DNA from: Telopea speciosissima
Lineage: Eukaryota > Streptophyta > Magnoliopsida > Proteales > Proteaceae
DNA: 64,000 nt
Assembly (NCBI RefSeq): GCF_018873765.1
Contig: NW_025317351.1
Coordinates: 186,001 to 250,000 of the forward strand
Direction: 5' to 3'
In this document: positions 28,201 to 38,389 of the stretch, one piece after another
Layout: every line of letters starts with the position of its first letter
Numbering within the stretch: position 1 is the first letter of the stretch
Notes under the pieces: model-generated
Told to the model about the DNA's origin: nothing
What the model saw: only the letters and a program-made list of their open reading frames with translations
Databases searched by the model: none
Position numbers and translations under genes: made by a program

Positions 28201-29467
28201 CTATCTGCGACGCTATAGGCAAGCTTGTGTTTGGTGCGGTCCTGTATCACATTTGGATGGAAAGAAACCTTCGGAGATGGACCTCCAATTCTCGTTCATT
28301 CGACTTGATTTAGAAAGCCATCTTTTTTTATGTCTCCTCCAAGCTTGGTGTATTACCTTTGAAGGTCCTTTTGGATTCCCCAAGGAACAGGCATATTGTT
28401 GTATCCTGGGGCTTAGATAGCTCTCTTTTGAGAAACCGCTAGCTGGTTCCTCTTCCCCCCCCTCTCTCCTCCCTTTGTATATCCCCCCCCTTTTTCTTCT
28501 TCCTCGTCCCCCTCGGGCTTTGGTAATACATTATTTATTCACAAAAAAAAAAAAAGACATTCTTGGGTCGAGAATTTGAAATCAAGGACCTAAGACAGCT
28601 CAAGTACTTTCTTGGGATTGAAGTTGCCCGTTCTCCCAAAGGCATCTTCCTCTCTCAAAGGAAATATGTTCTAGACTTACTTTCAGAGATTGGTTTGTTA
28701 GGATGTCACCCATGTGACAGTCCTTTGGAGCCTACTATTGGACTACAAGAGAAGGATGGTGATCCAGTTGATAAGAAGCGCTATCAAAGGTTGGTGGGAA
28801 AACTGATATATCTCTCCCACACGAGACTAGACATTGCATTGGTTGTTAGTTTGGTCAGTCATTTCATGCATGATCCCTATTTTACCCATATGGCTGTTAT
28901 TCTTCGTATTCTCCACTACTTAAAGTCAACTTCAGGGAAAGGGATTCTCTTATCTCCACATTATCATCTCCGCATTGAGGCCTACACAGATGCTGATTGG
29001 GGTGGTAACCCTGACAGGAAATCCACTTCGGGCTATTTTCTTTTATCGGAGGTAACCTTGTCACATGGCGAAGTAAAAATCAAAATGTGATGACTAGGTC
29101 CAGTGTTGAAGCAGGATTCCGTGCCATGGCCCAGGGAATATGTGAACTATTATGGCTTCAGAGTTTGCTCCAGGATATTGGTGGTTCTGTTCATCATCCA
29201 ATGATGTTGTATTGTGATAACAAAGCGGCAATCAGCATTGCTCCCAATCCAGTGCAACATAATCGTACTAAGCATGTGGAGATCGACCGACACTTCATCA
29301 AGGAAAAGTTAGAAAGTGGACAGATCTGTATACCCTTTGTGAAGTCAGAAGATCAACTTGCAGATGTCTTCACCAAAGGGCTATGTGGAAAGTTGTTTCA
29401 TCCTAGTTTAGTCAAGTTAAGCATGCATGATATATATGCACCCATGCCCAACTTGAGGGGAGGTTAA
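25258..29467 (+). pseudogene. Copia pol remnant: RT and RNase H, split by a LINE
   Basis: From 25258 the integrase-RT linker is read, then WELVTLPSG...[58 protein letters not shown] and the catalytic YVDDIVVT. The frame is broken by stops and frameshifts (for example in MMAL*KNETWEL and in NAV*VLLSY) and by the LINE at 26176. It resumes at 28553 with GREFEIKDLRQLKYFLGIEV, then the RNase H segment (YTDADWGGNPDRKSTSGYF ... YCDNKAAISIAPNPVQHNRT). A frameshift near 29090 separates the last two blocks. It is clearly defective. Confidence 0.88.
26176..28552 (+). mobile_element. 5'-truncated LINE (L1-type) inserted in the Copia RT, 15-bp TSD
   Basis: The target duplication AAAGACATTCTTGGG is at 26161-26175 and 28553-28567, and a poly-A tail ends at about 28552. 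The insertion begins inside the RT domain (just before NPIRPLVLMV in frame, i.e. the SNKAPGPDGF region) and carries SPNQSAFISGRSIADNIILC, LMKIDLHKAFDSLRWDFICE and a LAFADDLMIFSK catalytic box in shifted frames. It is the same family as the LINE at 31214-35045. The sense strand is markedly pyrimidine-rich. Confidence 0.95.
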
Positions 29468-29660
29468 GTTATGTAACCCGATAAGGGTACTTTGGGCATT
29501 TTCCTTTGTTATTTTGCTTCTTTATTTCTCTCCTTAGCTCTCATAGTCGGCTATGGAGGGTATAGTTGTAATTCTGTCCTAATTAATGAAATCTATATAG
29601 AGGGACTGAGGAGAGACTCAACTCACTCAAGTCATTCTCTCATTCTCTGTTTAGCTAACG
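29462..29660 (+). repeat. 3' LTR of the 23.9-kb Copia element
   Basis: 199 bp. The first base is G instead of T and the last is G instead of A, but it is otherwise close to the 5' LTR. It is followed directly by the TSD GAACA. Confidence 0.92.
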
Positions 29661-29665
29661 GAACA

Positions 29666-30147
29666 AAATTCATACATGAGAAATATATTTGAGATAACGC
29701 CAAAGAACTACCACCTATGGCCTAGCAGCAAAAGAATGAAAACAGACCCCCCCTTCTGACTACTAAAATAGATACAGTATCAAGAATTTATGGACAAAAT
29801 CTTCCCTAAATAAAGTAGTAAGAACAAAAAGGAAAGAAAAAAAAAATCTTGAAAACTACTCCATAAGTCCAAATGAGGGGAATATTTAAATGACACCAAA
29901 TCCGGGTCAAGCTAATGAGACTGAATTCACTTCTTGAGTTGCCTTGAGCCAGAAACGGAACTTACAGTAGTCGGAAGTTCTAACAAAATAGGAAATGAGA
30001 CTAGTTTCATTAGAACATTAAGTCTTATATAAACTTATTTTCTTTTTCTTTTTTTTTAATTAAAAAAAAAAAAATTGTATTCCACAACTAAAATTAAAGT
30101 AAAAAATCAAGAAAGATAAGAGGGGAAAAGAAAACCATTACACTTAC
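29666..30147. other. Intronic DNA of EFR3-like copy A, duplicated at 45.45-45.93 kb
   Basis: Matches 45450-45933 nearly base for base (for example CCAAAGAACTACCACCTATG and CCAAATCCGGGTCAAGC). No coding sense; it is part of the segmental duplication. Confidence 0.75.
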
Positions 30148-31213
30148 ATCTGCTCCTTGCATATGCAAAGCAGTTTATGGTATGCCTCTGTGATAATACT
30201 GATATATTTGATATGGTCAGACCTCAATTCTTTTGAGCACCTTTGTTCAAGATACTTGGCAATCTACAGCAAAGAAAAGGAGACCAAAATAACCTCCAAG
30301 TAGAAGCCATTGATACGCAAATAACAAAAGGAGGTTAAATTATGTTGAAAGAAAGGAGTACCTTTGGAATTCGGAGGGGATTCTTGGCAGCATATTCACA
30401 CAATTTAACAATTTTCCGTTCATTTGGAGCACCCTTCTACAAAATTACATAGCAAGACATCATTATCCTGGATGTTAAAAAGATAAGTAGGACTACTCTG
30501 TTTTTATAACACCATGTAACAAGAAGATAGATGTGTCTATCTCAAACAAGGATACAAGATATCCAACTTGACAACCCTACAAACTAGATAGGAAAACACA
30601 TCTGTATATATACTCTCTCTCTATTTTTTATCTTGGAAAGTCAGTGTTTCTATCACAAAATCAAGTGGTTCCTTTCAATTCATAAGAGCTCAGAAGGAAC
30701 CTTCCTCAGCCACTTACCTGTAGATATTTCAACCTTGCCTCAGCTACCTCATCAGTTGGATTAATCATCCTACATCAAAGGAAAAGGAAAGTAAAAATAT
30801 AAGAGGAAACAGAGATTCCTTTTTCTTTTGTAAAAGGACATCAGAATCAATTTTATGTCTTGTATTAATCAGACTCTTGGTCCATTTGGCCAAGCAAACA
30901 CGAAGTCCTATAGAAGGTTCAACCCAGTTACTTGATTCACAATATGATCTACCTGGCTTCAAGCTCCGAAATTTTCACAAGCAATAACTGCTCCCTTTCA
31001 GACACAGCTGTTTCAACCTGTCAATTGAGAAAATATAGAACAATTTGCACTTAACTTGCCCTCAAATGAGACATACATAAAGAGAACTATACCACATAAT
31101 TAATATTAGAAAGAAAGAATTGAACAGTTCCATCTTGCTTCAGAGCTTATAGAGAGCATTGGAAAATAAAATTTCACATAAAGCTGCTATTGAGACCTAA
31201 TATAATGGGCAAA

Positions 31214-34200
31214 GTCGGTATAGGAGCACCCCTCCCTCCAGGTCCCTGCCCCCCTCCATCTAGTTGCCATGTCTTCCGGTTTCTTCTGGAATGTCAGGGG
31301 TCTTAATTCTCTGGCCAAACACCAGGACATCAGATCCCTCATTAAGTCTACTCACTCCTCCTTCTGTGCTCTTCTTGAAACCCGTGTGCTCCAGGAGAAT
31401 GCTTCCCGCATTGCTTCCTCCATTGCCCCTTCTTGGTCCCTGCTCTCTAACTACAACCATTCCCCTAATGGTCGTATTTGGTTTCTCTGGGACCCTTCCA
31501 AATTCCATGTCTCTCTTTCCCACTCTTTCCCACTCCTCCTCCCAACTCCCCCTCCTCCTTCCTCTTGGTGGTCTATGCCTATAACCAGGCTATAGACCGC
31601 TTACCTTTGTGGTCCGACCTCTCTCTCATTAAGGCTGGTTTGGACTCCATTCCTTGGGGTATTGGTGGTGGAGATTTCAATGTGGTCCGCTCACAATCAG
31701 AAAAATTGGGTGGGAGGCCTATTGACCCTCTCTCGGTTAATGCCTTCAATGATTGCATTGAAGACCTTGGTGTTGATGACCTTAGATGGTCTGGCTCCCC
31801 CCTCACCTGGTACAATCGTGGGGTAGGGCCCGACCGTATTGCTTGTAAGCTAGACTGCTTCCTCTCTAATGAGGCTGGCTTACCTCTTTCCCCCACTCCT
31901 CTGCCAACTTTCTCCTTTCTGGCATCTCGGACCATAGCCCTTGTCACATTCTCATCCAGGCCTATGTTTCCTTTGGTCCCAAGCCTTTCAAATTCTTTGA
32001 CATGTGGACCTCTCATTCTCTCTTCTCGCCCACCGTTCTGAAAGCTTGGCGTACCACTGTCTCCTCCCCCTTCCCTCCCCCTTATTGCCCTGGCTAGGAA
32101 ACTCTGCCACACCAAGTCTGCCCTCAAAAGTTGGAACTTCTCCACCTTTGGCAACATCCCCTCCCAGCTCTGCTCCCGCCGCTTCAATCTCTCCCTTGTC
32201 CAATCTAGGCTTCAGTCGGACCCCCTCAACCCCTCGCTTGCTCTCGATGAGAGGAACCTCTCTAAAGAGCTCGCTTCCCTCTCTTCTCTGGAGGAAAGCT
32301 TCCTTCGCCAAAAATCTTGCATTAAGTGGCTGGACCTTGGCGACTCCAACTCTGCCTACTTCCATAGATCTCTTAAAGCCAGGTTGAAATCCAACTCCAT
32401 CTCTCTTCTTCTCTCTCCGGATGGTACCCCTCTTTCCTCTATCTCGGACATCAAATCGGCTGCTAGCTCGTACTTCTCAAATCTGTTCAATCCCCCTCTT
32501 TACCCCCTCCCCCTTCCCCCTTCCCCCCTAGCCTCATCGACAAGTTTGTCCCTCCCCATCTTTCTGACTTGCTTCTTGCCATTCCCTCTAATGATGAAAT
32601 CTCCAAAGCAATCCTCTCCCATAAATCCAATAAAGCCCCTGGTCCTGATGGCTTCAGTATGGGCTTTTACCTTAGCTGCTGGGACGCGATCAAAGGTGAT
32701 CTCTTCAAAGCTATCCACAGCTTCTTCTTCAAGCCTAGCCAGCTTGCTAACGTCAATCAGACCTTCATCTGCCTCATCCCTAAAAAAGATGGAGCCACCT
32801 CCCTGTCTGATTTTCGTGCTATCTCCCTCTGTAATCTCACCTACAAGTTCGTTGTTGAGATCCTTGCCAACAGGATTAAGGCTGTCATCCCCTCCCTTGT
32901 CAGCCCCAATCAATCTGCCTTCATTTCGGGCAGAAGCATTGCTGACAACATCATTCTTTGCTCTGAGATTGTGAGAGGTTTTGACCGCAAAGCTCACAGC
33001 CCGGCGGCCCTCATGAAAATCGACCTTCATAAGGCGTTTGACTCCCTTCGTTGGGACTTCATTTGTGATGTGCTTGCCCAAATGGGCTTCCTCCCTGCTT
33101 TCATCCTCTGGATCTATGCTTGCATCTCCTCCCCCTCCTTCTCCGTCCTTGTCAATGGCGCCCCTGCTGGTTTCTTCCATTCCAAAGTGGGTATTCGTCA
33201 AGGATGCCCCTTATCCTCCTTCCTTTTCTCCCTGGCTCTAGAAGTCCTTTCTAGAAGCCTCCAATCCAAAACCGATCTCCATCTCATCTCCCCTATCCCC
33301 AATTGCAAGCACATCAACCTCACTCATCTGGCCTTTGCAGATGATCTGATGATCTTCTCTAAGGCCTTCACCTCCTCTATCTCTGCCATCATAGACTCTC
33401 TCCACCTCTTTGAATCCCTTTCCGGTCTGCGCATTAACCTCCTCAAATTCAAAATCTTCCTCACTGGCATCCTTGATTCTGTCAAAGCCTCCCCTTTGGA
33501 TCTGACGGGGTTCTCCATTGGTTCCCTCCCCGTTAAGTATCTCGGCCTTCCCCTCATTCCTGCTAGGCTATCCAGCCACCATTGTGCTCCCATGCTTGAC
33601 AACATCCGCAAGAGACTCCAACTTTGGAAAGGCAAACTCCTCTCTTATGCTGGCAGGTTGGAATGTGTTAAGTTTGTCCTCCAAGCCTCCTACATCTATT
33701 GGACTGGCATCTTTGGTATCCCCAAAGCCACTATCAAGGCTATGGAGCGCCTCTTTTACGCTTTTCTCTGGAAAGGGTCCGACTCCTCCCAATTCCTCCA
33801 TCCCTCTAGCTGAAAATCCATTTGCCTTCCTAAATCCGAAGGTGGCTTGGGTATCCGTCGCATTTGAGACTCCAACACTGCGGGTATCCTTAAGCTGATT
33901 TGGAAGATCTCTTCCCGTCAGGATTCCATTTGGGTCTACTCCTATCTTCTCAGATCGGACTCCATTTGGACTGCCAAGACTCCCTCGGATTGCTTTTGGA
34001 TTTGGCGTAAAATCCTCCTCCTCAGGCCTCTTGCTCTCCGAGGCACCTTTGCCTCTATTGCTGATGGTTCCGCCATCTCTCTTTAGCTTGATCCTTGGCA
34101 CCCACTTGGTATCCTCTACAATCTTCTGGGCCCCAGGACGATCTATTCTTCAGGTCTCCCAAAAGCCTCTCCCCTTTCCAGCCTCATTGTCTCTGGATCT

Positions 34201-35045
34201 TGGACTCCCCCTCCCTCCCTTACCCCATCTACCTTGTCCTTATTTTGGCAGTCCCTCCCCCCCTCCCCCCTCTTCTCCCACCCTTGTTGATAGATTAATT
34301 TGGCTTCCTTCCTCCTCTGGCTCCTTCTCTTCTATGTCAGCCTGGAACTTTGTGCGTGATCCCAGCCCATCCGTCCCCTGGCACACCGTAATCTAGTTCA
34401 AGGGCCACATCCCTCGCCATAGCTTTATAGCCTGGAGATCCCTTAGACTTTGCCTCCCTACACAAGCCTTCCTGCTGCACCGTAACATCCCTGTCTCCCC
34501 TTCTTGCATCTTTTGTTGGAGTGGTCATAAGGATATAGCCTACCTTTTCTTTGCTTGTCCCTTCTCCTCCACCATCTGGAAAAAGGCCCTTTCCCTCATT
34601 TGGCCCCGAAATAGAAGACCATTGGATTTTGATCAGGAATGGCGCTGGTTGGTGAAAGCTTTCTCAGGGAAGTCTGTCTGTGACACTATTGGCAAGCTGG
34701 TTTTCTGTGCTGCTATCTATCATATTTGGATGGAGCGAAACCTTAAGAGATGGACTTCCAACTCCCGATCTTTTGATCTGATTTGGAAGGTCATCTCCTT
34801 CGACGTCTCTTCTAAAGTCAACTATGGTCGCATTCGTCATTTTTTGGACTCCCCTAGGAACAGGCATATTGTTGTTTCCTGGGGACTTGATTTGTCTCTT
34901 TTGAGGACCCCCTCTTCTGCATATGGGCTGGTTGCCTTCCCTTCCCCCCTTCCCCCTCTCTTCTCTCTCTTGTAAATCCCCCCCCTTTTTTTTTTCTCCC
35001 TGCCCCCTCTTGGGCTATGGTAATATATTCATTCATCCAAAAAAA
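31214..35045 (+). mobile_element. LINE (L1-type non-LTR retrotransposon) with 15-bp TSD
   Basis: The TSD AATATAATRGGCAAA lies at 31199-31213 and 35046-35060, and the element ends in poly-A. Only about 55 bp precede the ATG of the endonuclease ORF at 31269, so ORF1 is missing. The order is AP-endonuclease, reverse transcriptase, zinc-binding zf-RVT-like C-terminus. It lies between the PIP fragment and the EFR3-like exons of copy A. Confidence 0.94.
31269..34975 (+). pseudogene. LINE ORF2: endonuclease, reverse transcriptase, C-terminal zinc region
   Basis: The endonuclease starts MSSGFFWNVRGLNSLAKHQD and, after a frameshift near 31580, continues with GGGDFNVVRS and FNDCIEDLGVDDLRWSGSPL. Another break occurs near 31920. 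RT is best preserved at 32569-33813: SNKAPGPDGFSMGFY, NQTFICLIPKK, SPNQSAFISGRSIADNIILC, KIDLHKAFDSLRWDF, GIRQGCPLS and the catalytic LAFADDLMIFSK. A stop at 33811-33813 is followed by frames reading the WHxxH/C-rich zf-RVT part (FKGHIPRHSF..., CIFCWSG...) and a C-terminus ending at 34975. Several frameshifts mean it cannot be active, but each motif is intact. Confidence 0.9.
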
Positions 35046-35060
35046 AATATAATAGGCAAA

Positions 35061-35976
35061 CATATGGCATATAATTCTTTTAATAAGAAAAAGAATACTG
35101 AGTAAACCAGTGATCGGCTGTTGCTTTAAAGTACTAGTGAGTTTATTAAGGAAGAGGAAACAGACTGATAACAACAGTTTTTCCTTGCCTAGGGAGTCCA
35201 CCGAATCATTAGTGGAAGTTGGGAAACCCAAGAATGATGCACTTGATGCAGCCGTCTACCCCCTGGTTTCTCTAAAATGTCACATATTGTCAAGGAATCT
35301 CTTACCCATGACCTCCAGCCTAAAACATTGTTAGAAGTACCCTAGCTTACCACATTAATAGAATTAAGCTTCTTCATTATTCTAGCTAAATTGATGTTAA
35401 TCATTGTTATACGGACACAGCTCCAGCCTTATTTTGGTCACATTTGCCTTGGAAAAGAGTAATGGCTATAAAGAACTCTCAATCTTTTTTCAGCCCTTGC
35501 TACATCTTCAAAAATGATATTTAAAAAAATCTGATCCCTCCTATATTGCTTCTGATGAACAAAGAAAGAATGGGAGAAGATAAAATAGAGTTGATTTGAA
35601 ACGGAGCAAACCAAAAACGGTCAATGGAAAACATTTATATAGAGGAGGTGACATCAGAGATACATGCCAACTGTACTTTCGTACGACTCGTGTACGTAGG
35701 CTGCATAATCACCACGCACAATTTTACATACATCTTGCTAGGCCAACTAAGGATTTTAATCTCAAATTGTTTCTAAAAACCCTATCAAGTTTCACATATA
35801 TAATGAAATGCAAAAAGATTAGATTATGATCTTTACTTCAAAATAGTGCAAATTAGAATGTGCACTGCGAGGGAATGATTAAAAATTAAAGAAGAGAAAA
35901 GAGGAAGAAGGAAGAAATTCAATTGTGGAGGCGATAAAAAAACCTGCTTGTCCCACCCACCAAAGGGGGGGGGGGG
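35061..35976. other. Duplicated non-LINE segment (copy A), matching 48.77-49.5 kb
   Basis: Matches copy C block by block (for example AGTAAACCAGTGATCGGCTG and CACCGAATCATTAGTGGAAG). Contains the exon-like block listed separately; otherwise no coding sense. Confidence 0.7.
35180..35333 (+). pseudogene. Exon-like open block of unknown identity (copy A)
   Basis: The plus strand reads LPRESTESLVEVGKPKNDAL then DAAVYP, with one base missing relative to the copy at 48958-49122. The C copy stays open through GFSKMSNIVKESLTHDLQPK to a stop. I do not recognise the protein. Low-complexity chance coding cannot be excluded, but the two copies keep the frame well apart from that single-base loss. Confidence 0.35.
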
Positions 35977-36435
35977 AACAAAACTGCAAACCCAATTGGA
36001 AGTGGTCCCAATACCTGTAAATCCAAAGCAAAAGTTCTCAATTAGAACGTTTTCCATGTGGGTTAACAAGAGAATTGAGAATGATTTCTATATCGCTTCA
36101 AATAATACTCTGTTTTCCAAGTAAAACGGGTGAACTTACAGGGACATGGGAGTCTCTGGCACTTCTCTTGGGATCAGTAGCAGAGAAAACAGTGTAGACA
36201 AGGATGAAGGTGCCAAGAATTTGAGCTGCAAAACCCACACCTTTTCTGTAGCCATCAGTGATCTCGTTCTCCCCACCACCATACTGCACATGGTAAGACT
36301 TTTGGAAGGCCTTTAGTAGCCCTACACCACACATTGCACCCAAGCATTCTGCCATGATGTACATCACAGCACGGGTTAGTGACACTTTACGGGCTAAGAA
36401 AAGCCCAAAAGTCACTGCTGGGTTAATATGCCCTC
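35977..36435 (-). pseudogene. PIP: PIP aquaporin fragment, copy A: exon 2 and truncated exon 3
   Basis: Exon 2 is 36140-36435 on the minus strand. It is 296 nt, which I recall as the usual length of this PIP exon, with AG and GT borders. It reads [20 protein letters not shown], the first NPA box and filter region, through [14 protein letters not shown], to [16 protein letters not shown]. Exon 3 starts at 36014 (VLGPLPIGFAV) but is cut at a run of G/C near 35965-35975, so the second NPA box and the last two helices are missing. Exon 1 was not found upstream. PIPs are plasma-membrane water channels; this piece cannot form one. The exon itself has no stop or frameshift. Confidence 0.9.
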
Positions 36436-36436
36436 C

Positions 36437-37297
36437 TGTAAACACAAACACACAAAACTGTTTAAAATCTAATAGTAAACAACAGAAAACAGAGAAGGAA
36501 GAAATATTTGGAGGGGGAATAATAAGTCGGGTACAGAGATGTATAAACATGAAATGTGAGAATTTCAAATGAGAATAAAGATGTGGTTAAACCTAAAAAT
36601 CAATGCTTAGAAATTAGAATAGAAGACTCACAAGGAACCAGACCAAATAGAACCAGGAAGCCCAATGCTCAACCCTACTGTATGATTACCGGGCAACAAT
36701 AAAGATAAAAATAAATAAATAAATAAATGAGGTAAAAAATACATAAGAAATGAACAGTAGGTAGATAATTATATATTTGGACCACATTATTTGTAAGTAA
36801 TTATAACTAATAAATAAAAGAGCTGGTACAGAAGTTTGGATAGGATTGTTAAAACTGTCTCCTATGAGCTTCTGAAATGGTAACTCAAATAAATGGAATG
36901 CCTCAGTGTGGCCAAAAGAAAAAGTTGTGGCAGTGATGAGGTCCAAAAAATATGTACATAGTGGTTAATGACTTAAAGAAAAATTTTCAATAGCAATTAA
37001 AGAGAAGATTCAAGTTACTTTGTCTGCATAGCTTGTCTCTCTTCTAATAATTTTTTTTTATTTATAAAAAAAAAAAAAAGGAATGCATGAGAGAAATAAA
37101 ACATGAATTGAAGATTAAAATTGTCAATAAGCAGCTTCCTGCAGATCGTGGAGAGTTTCATATCAGAAGCTTAATCACAAATCATCTGTAAAACTCCTAC
37201 AACATCCAACTGGCAAAAACACATCAGTATCACACATCAAGTATAAGGAAAAAGAAGTTTTAGCGAGAGAGAGAGAATAGAAAAGGCACCAAAATAC
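36437..37297. other. Intergenic/intronic DNA between PIP fragment A and the EFR3-like exons
   Basis: AT-rich. I searched the minus strand for PIP exon 1 and for the next EFR3-like exon and found neither. The 86-codon open frame at 36686-36946 has no signature. Confidence 0.4.
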
Positions 37298-37866
37298 CTG
37301 CAGTGTCCACAAAGTAGCACATACCAGACAGAACAACCATAGCTAACCCCTGCCGAGGAACCCAGTGCTTCCCATTCTCAAAGTAAACGAAACATTGGAT
37401 CTAAAACCTGGTGCATTGTCGTACTCTCCTTGGCCAATTCTACTATTTTCTGGACACAAATTTGAGCCCATATTTTTGGATTTTCAATCTCTTCTCTGTT
37501 GTACAAGTAAACCAATGTATTAACCACAGTCCACTACATTATTATTATTTTTCTAATCTTTGGAGGAATGGAAAGAAAAAAGTTCCATCAGAAAAATACA
37601 TAATGAATCAAGAATATGATATTGAAGGACCTCATTTTTGGAGTTAAACATGTGGGGTTGCTCATTATTACCGAGTCAATAGAGTGCAATCTTTTTTCCC
37701 TCGTCTTGGCCTAAGGTAGCTCAGGCTGAGATCACTACCAACACCAACACCACCTCTTGCTTCACACCTATCTTTCATCAACCCAATTTTGATCTGGCTC
37801 CCCCCTTTCACCATCATCTACAAGATTTATATCTGGTTCGTAGTTATCCAGTGTGGCATGCACAAT

Positions 37867-38095
37867 CTGCGCAAAGTATAAATCCTTAAATCAAAAGAAA
37901 TTTATGATTAAGGAACCCAATTAAATTTAATATAGCCAAAATTTTGAGAAGTAAAAACAGAAGCTTTAATTGGAAGTATATTCACAAGTAGAGAGACTTG
38001 ATTATCAGACTTGCATATATACATGAATACGCATGCTTTAATCATAACTTGCTACGGGTTTACAAACTGTTGATCCTATGTAACTACCATTACAT
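37867..38095. other. Intron sequence of the EFR3-like pseudogene up to the Copia insertion
   Basis: It ends with the TSD TACAT (38091-38095); the same intron resumes at 43556. No other feature seen. Confidence 0.6.
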
Positions 38096-38382
38096 AGTTG
38101 AGTTTCAGATTAGGGAAACAATGGAGAAGGAAGGAAGATGTTAGAGAAGAAGGAGACAAGAGAGGGAAGAAGAGAGAGTTACGGTTGAAAGTCGTGTGTG
38201 TTAGAGAGACTTCTCCAACTCACCTATATTGCTCAAATAGAATTACTAAAAGTATTACAATCACCTCCCTAGGGAGGTAAAAGGTAAAAAGACATAAAAA
38301 GTTAAAAATACATAATAAGGGAACTAATTAGAAGTCTAGTTCCTGAACTACCCCTGATACATATTTACTATCAACTCTAACA
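38096..38382 (-). repeat. 3' LTR of the 38-43.5 kb Copia element
   Basis: 287 bp on the minus strand, starting TGTTAGAGTTGATAG and ending CTCAACT. A 60-codon open frame spans much of it identically in both LTRs; it is not a gene. Confidence 0.93.
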
Positions 38383-38389
38383 CTCCCCC

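Larger units (their letters stand above)
23889..29660 (+). mobile_element. Ty1/copia LTR retrotransposon (deleted, LINE-interrupted), TSD GAACA
   Basis: The 5' LTR is 23889-24095 (TGTTAAG...TAACA) and the 3' LTR is 29462-29660. The TSD GAACA lies at 23884-23888 and 29661-29665. The primer-binding site GGTATCAGAGC starts at 24097, and a purine tract (TTGAGGGGAGG) precedes the 3' LTR. The interior has an N-terminal gag piece, then jumps to the integrase-RT linker, RT and RNase H; most of gag, protease and integrase are deleted. A LINE splits the RT. The element sits in an intron of EFR3-like copy A, only six bases upstream of the 23878 exon. It is non-autonomous and dead. Confidence 0.95.
23756..31017 (-). 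pseudogene. EFOP: EFR3-like (EFOP family) gene, partial copy A, interrupted by Copia and LINE elements
   Basis: Minus-strand exons: 30953-31017, 30718-30769, 30362-30436, 30148-30263, then (after the Copia insertion) 23756-23878. The third and fourth read NERKIVKLCEYAAKNPLRIP then IAKYLEQRCSKELRSDHIKY and CKEQ; the fifth begins MVYFALNLLIVVIELLD. This is the N-terminal ARM/HEAT region of plant EFR3-like proteins, plasma-membrane anchors of the PI4K-alpha complex. The first four exons join in perfect phase with GT-AG borders. The fifth has a frameshift before its KxDSVRILGCKTLTRFIHSQ-like part. The first two exons (VETAVSEREQLLL...SELEA, RMINPTDEVAEARLKYLQ) are not EFR3 sequence I know. No later exons follow, so this copy is truncated and non-functional. 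Confidence 0.82.

Noticed and set aside
32500..33201. 233-codon minus-strand open frame, plus others such as 31579-32187 (202 codons)
   Set aside because: They lie exactly antisense to the LINE endonuclease/RT frame. The purine-rich Glu/Lys/Arg/Gly composition is the mirror of a C/T-rich coding strand, and no domain is visible.
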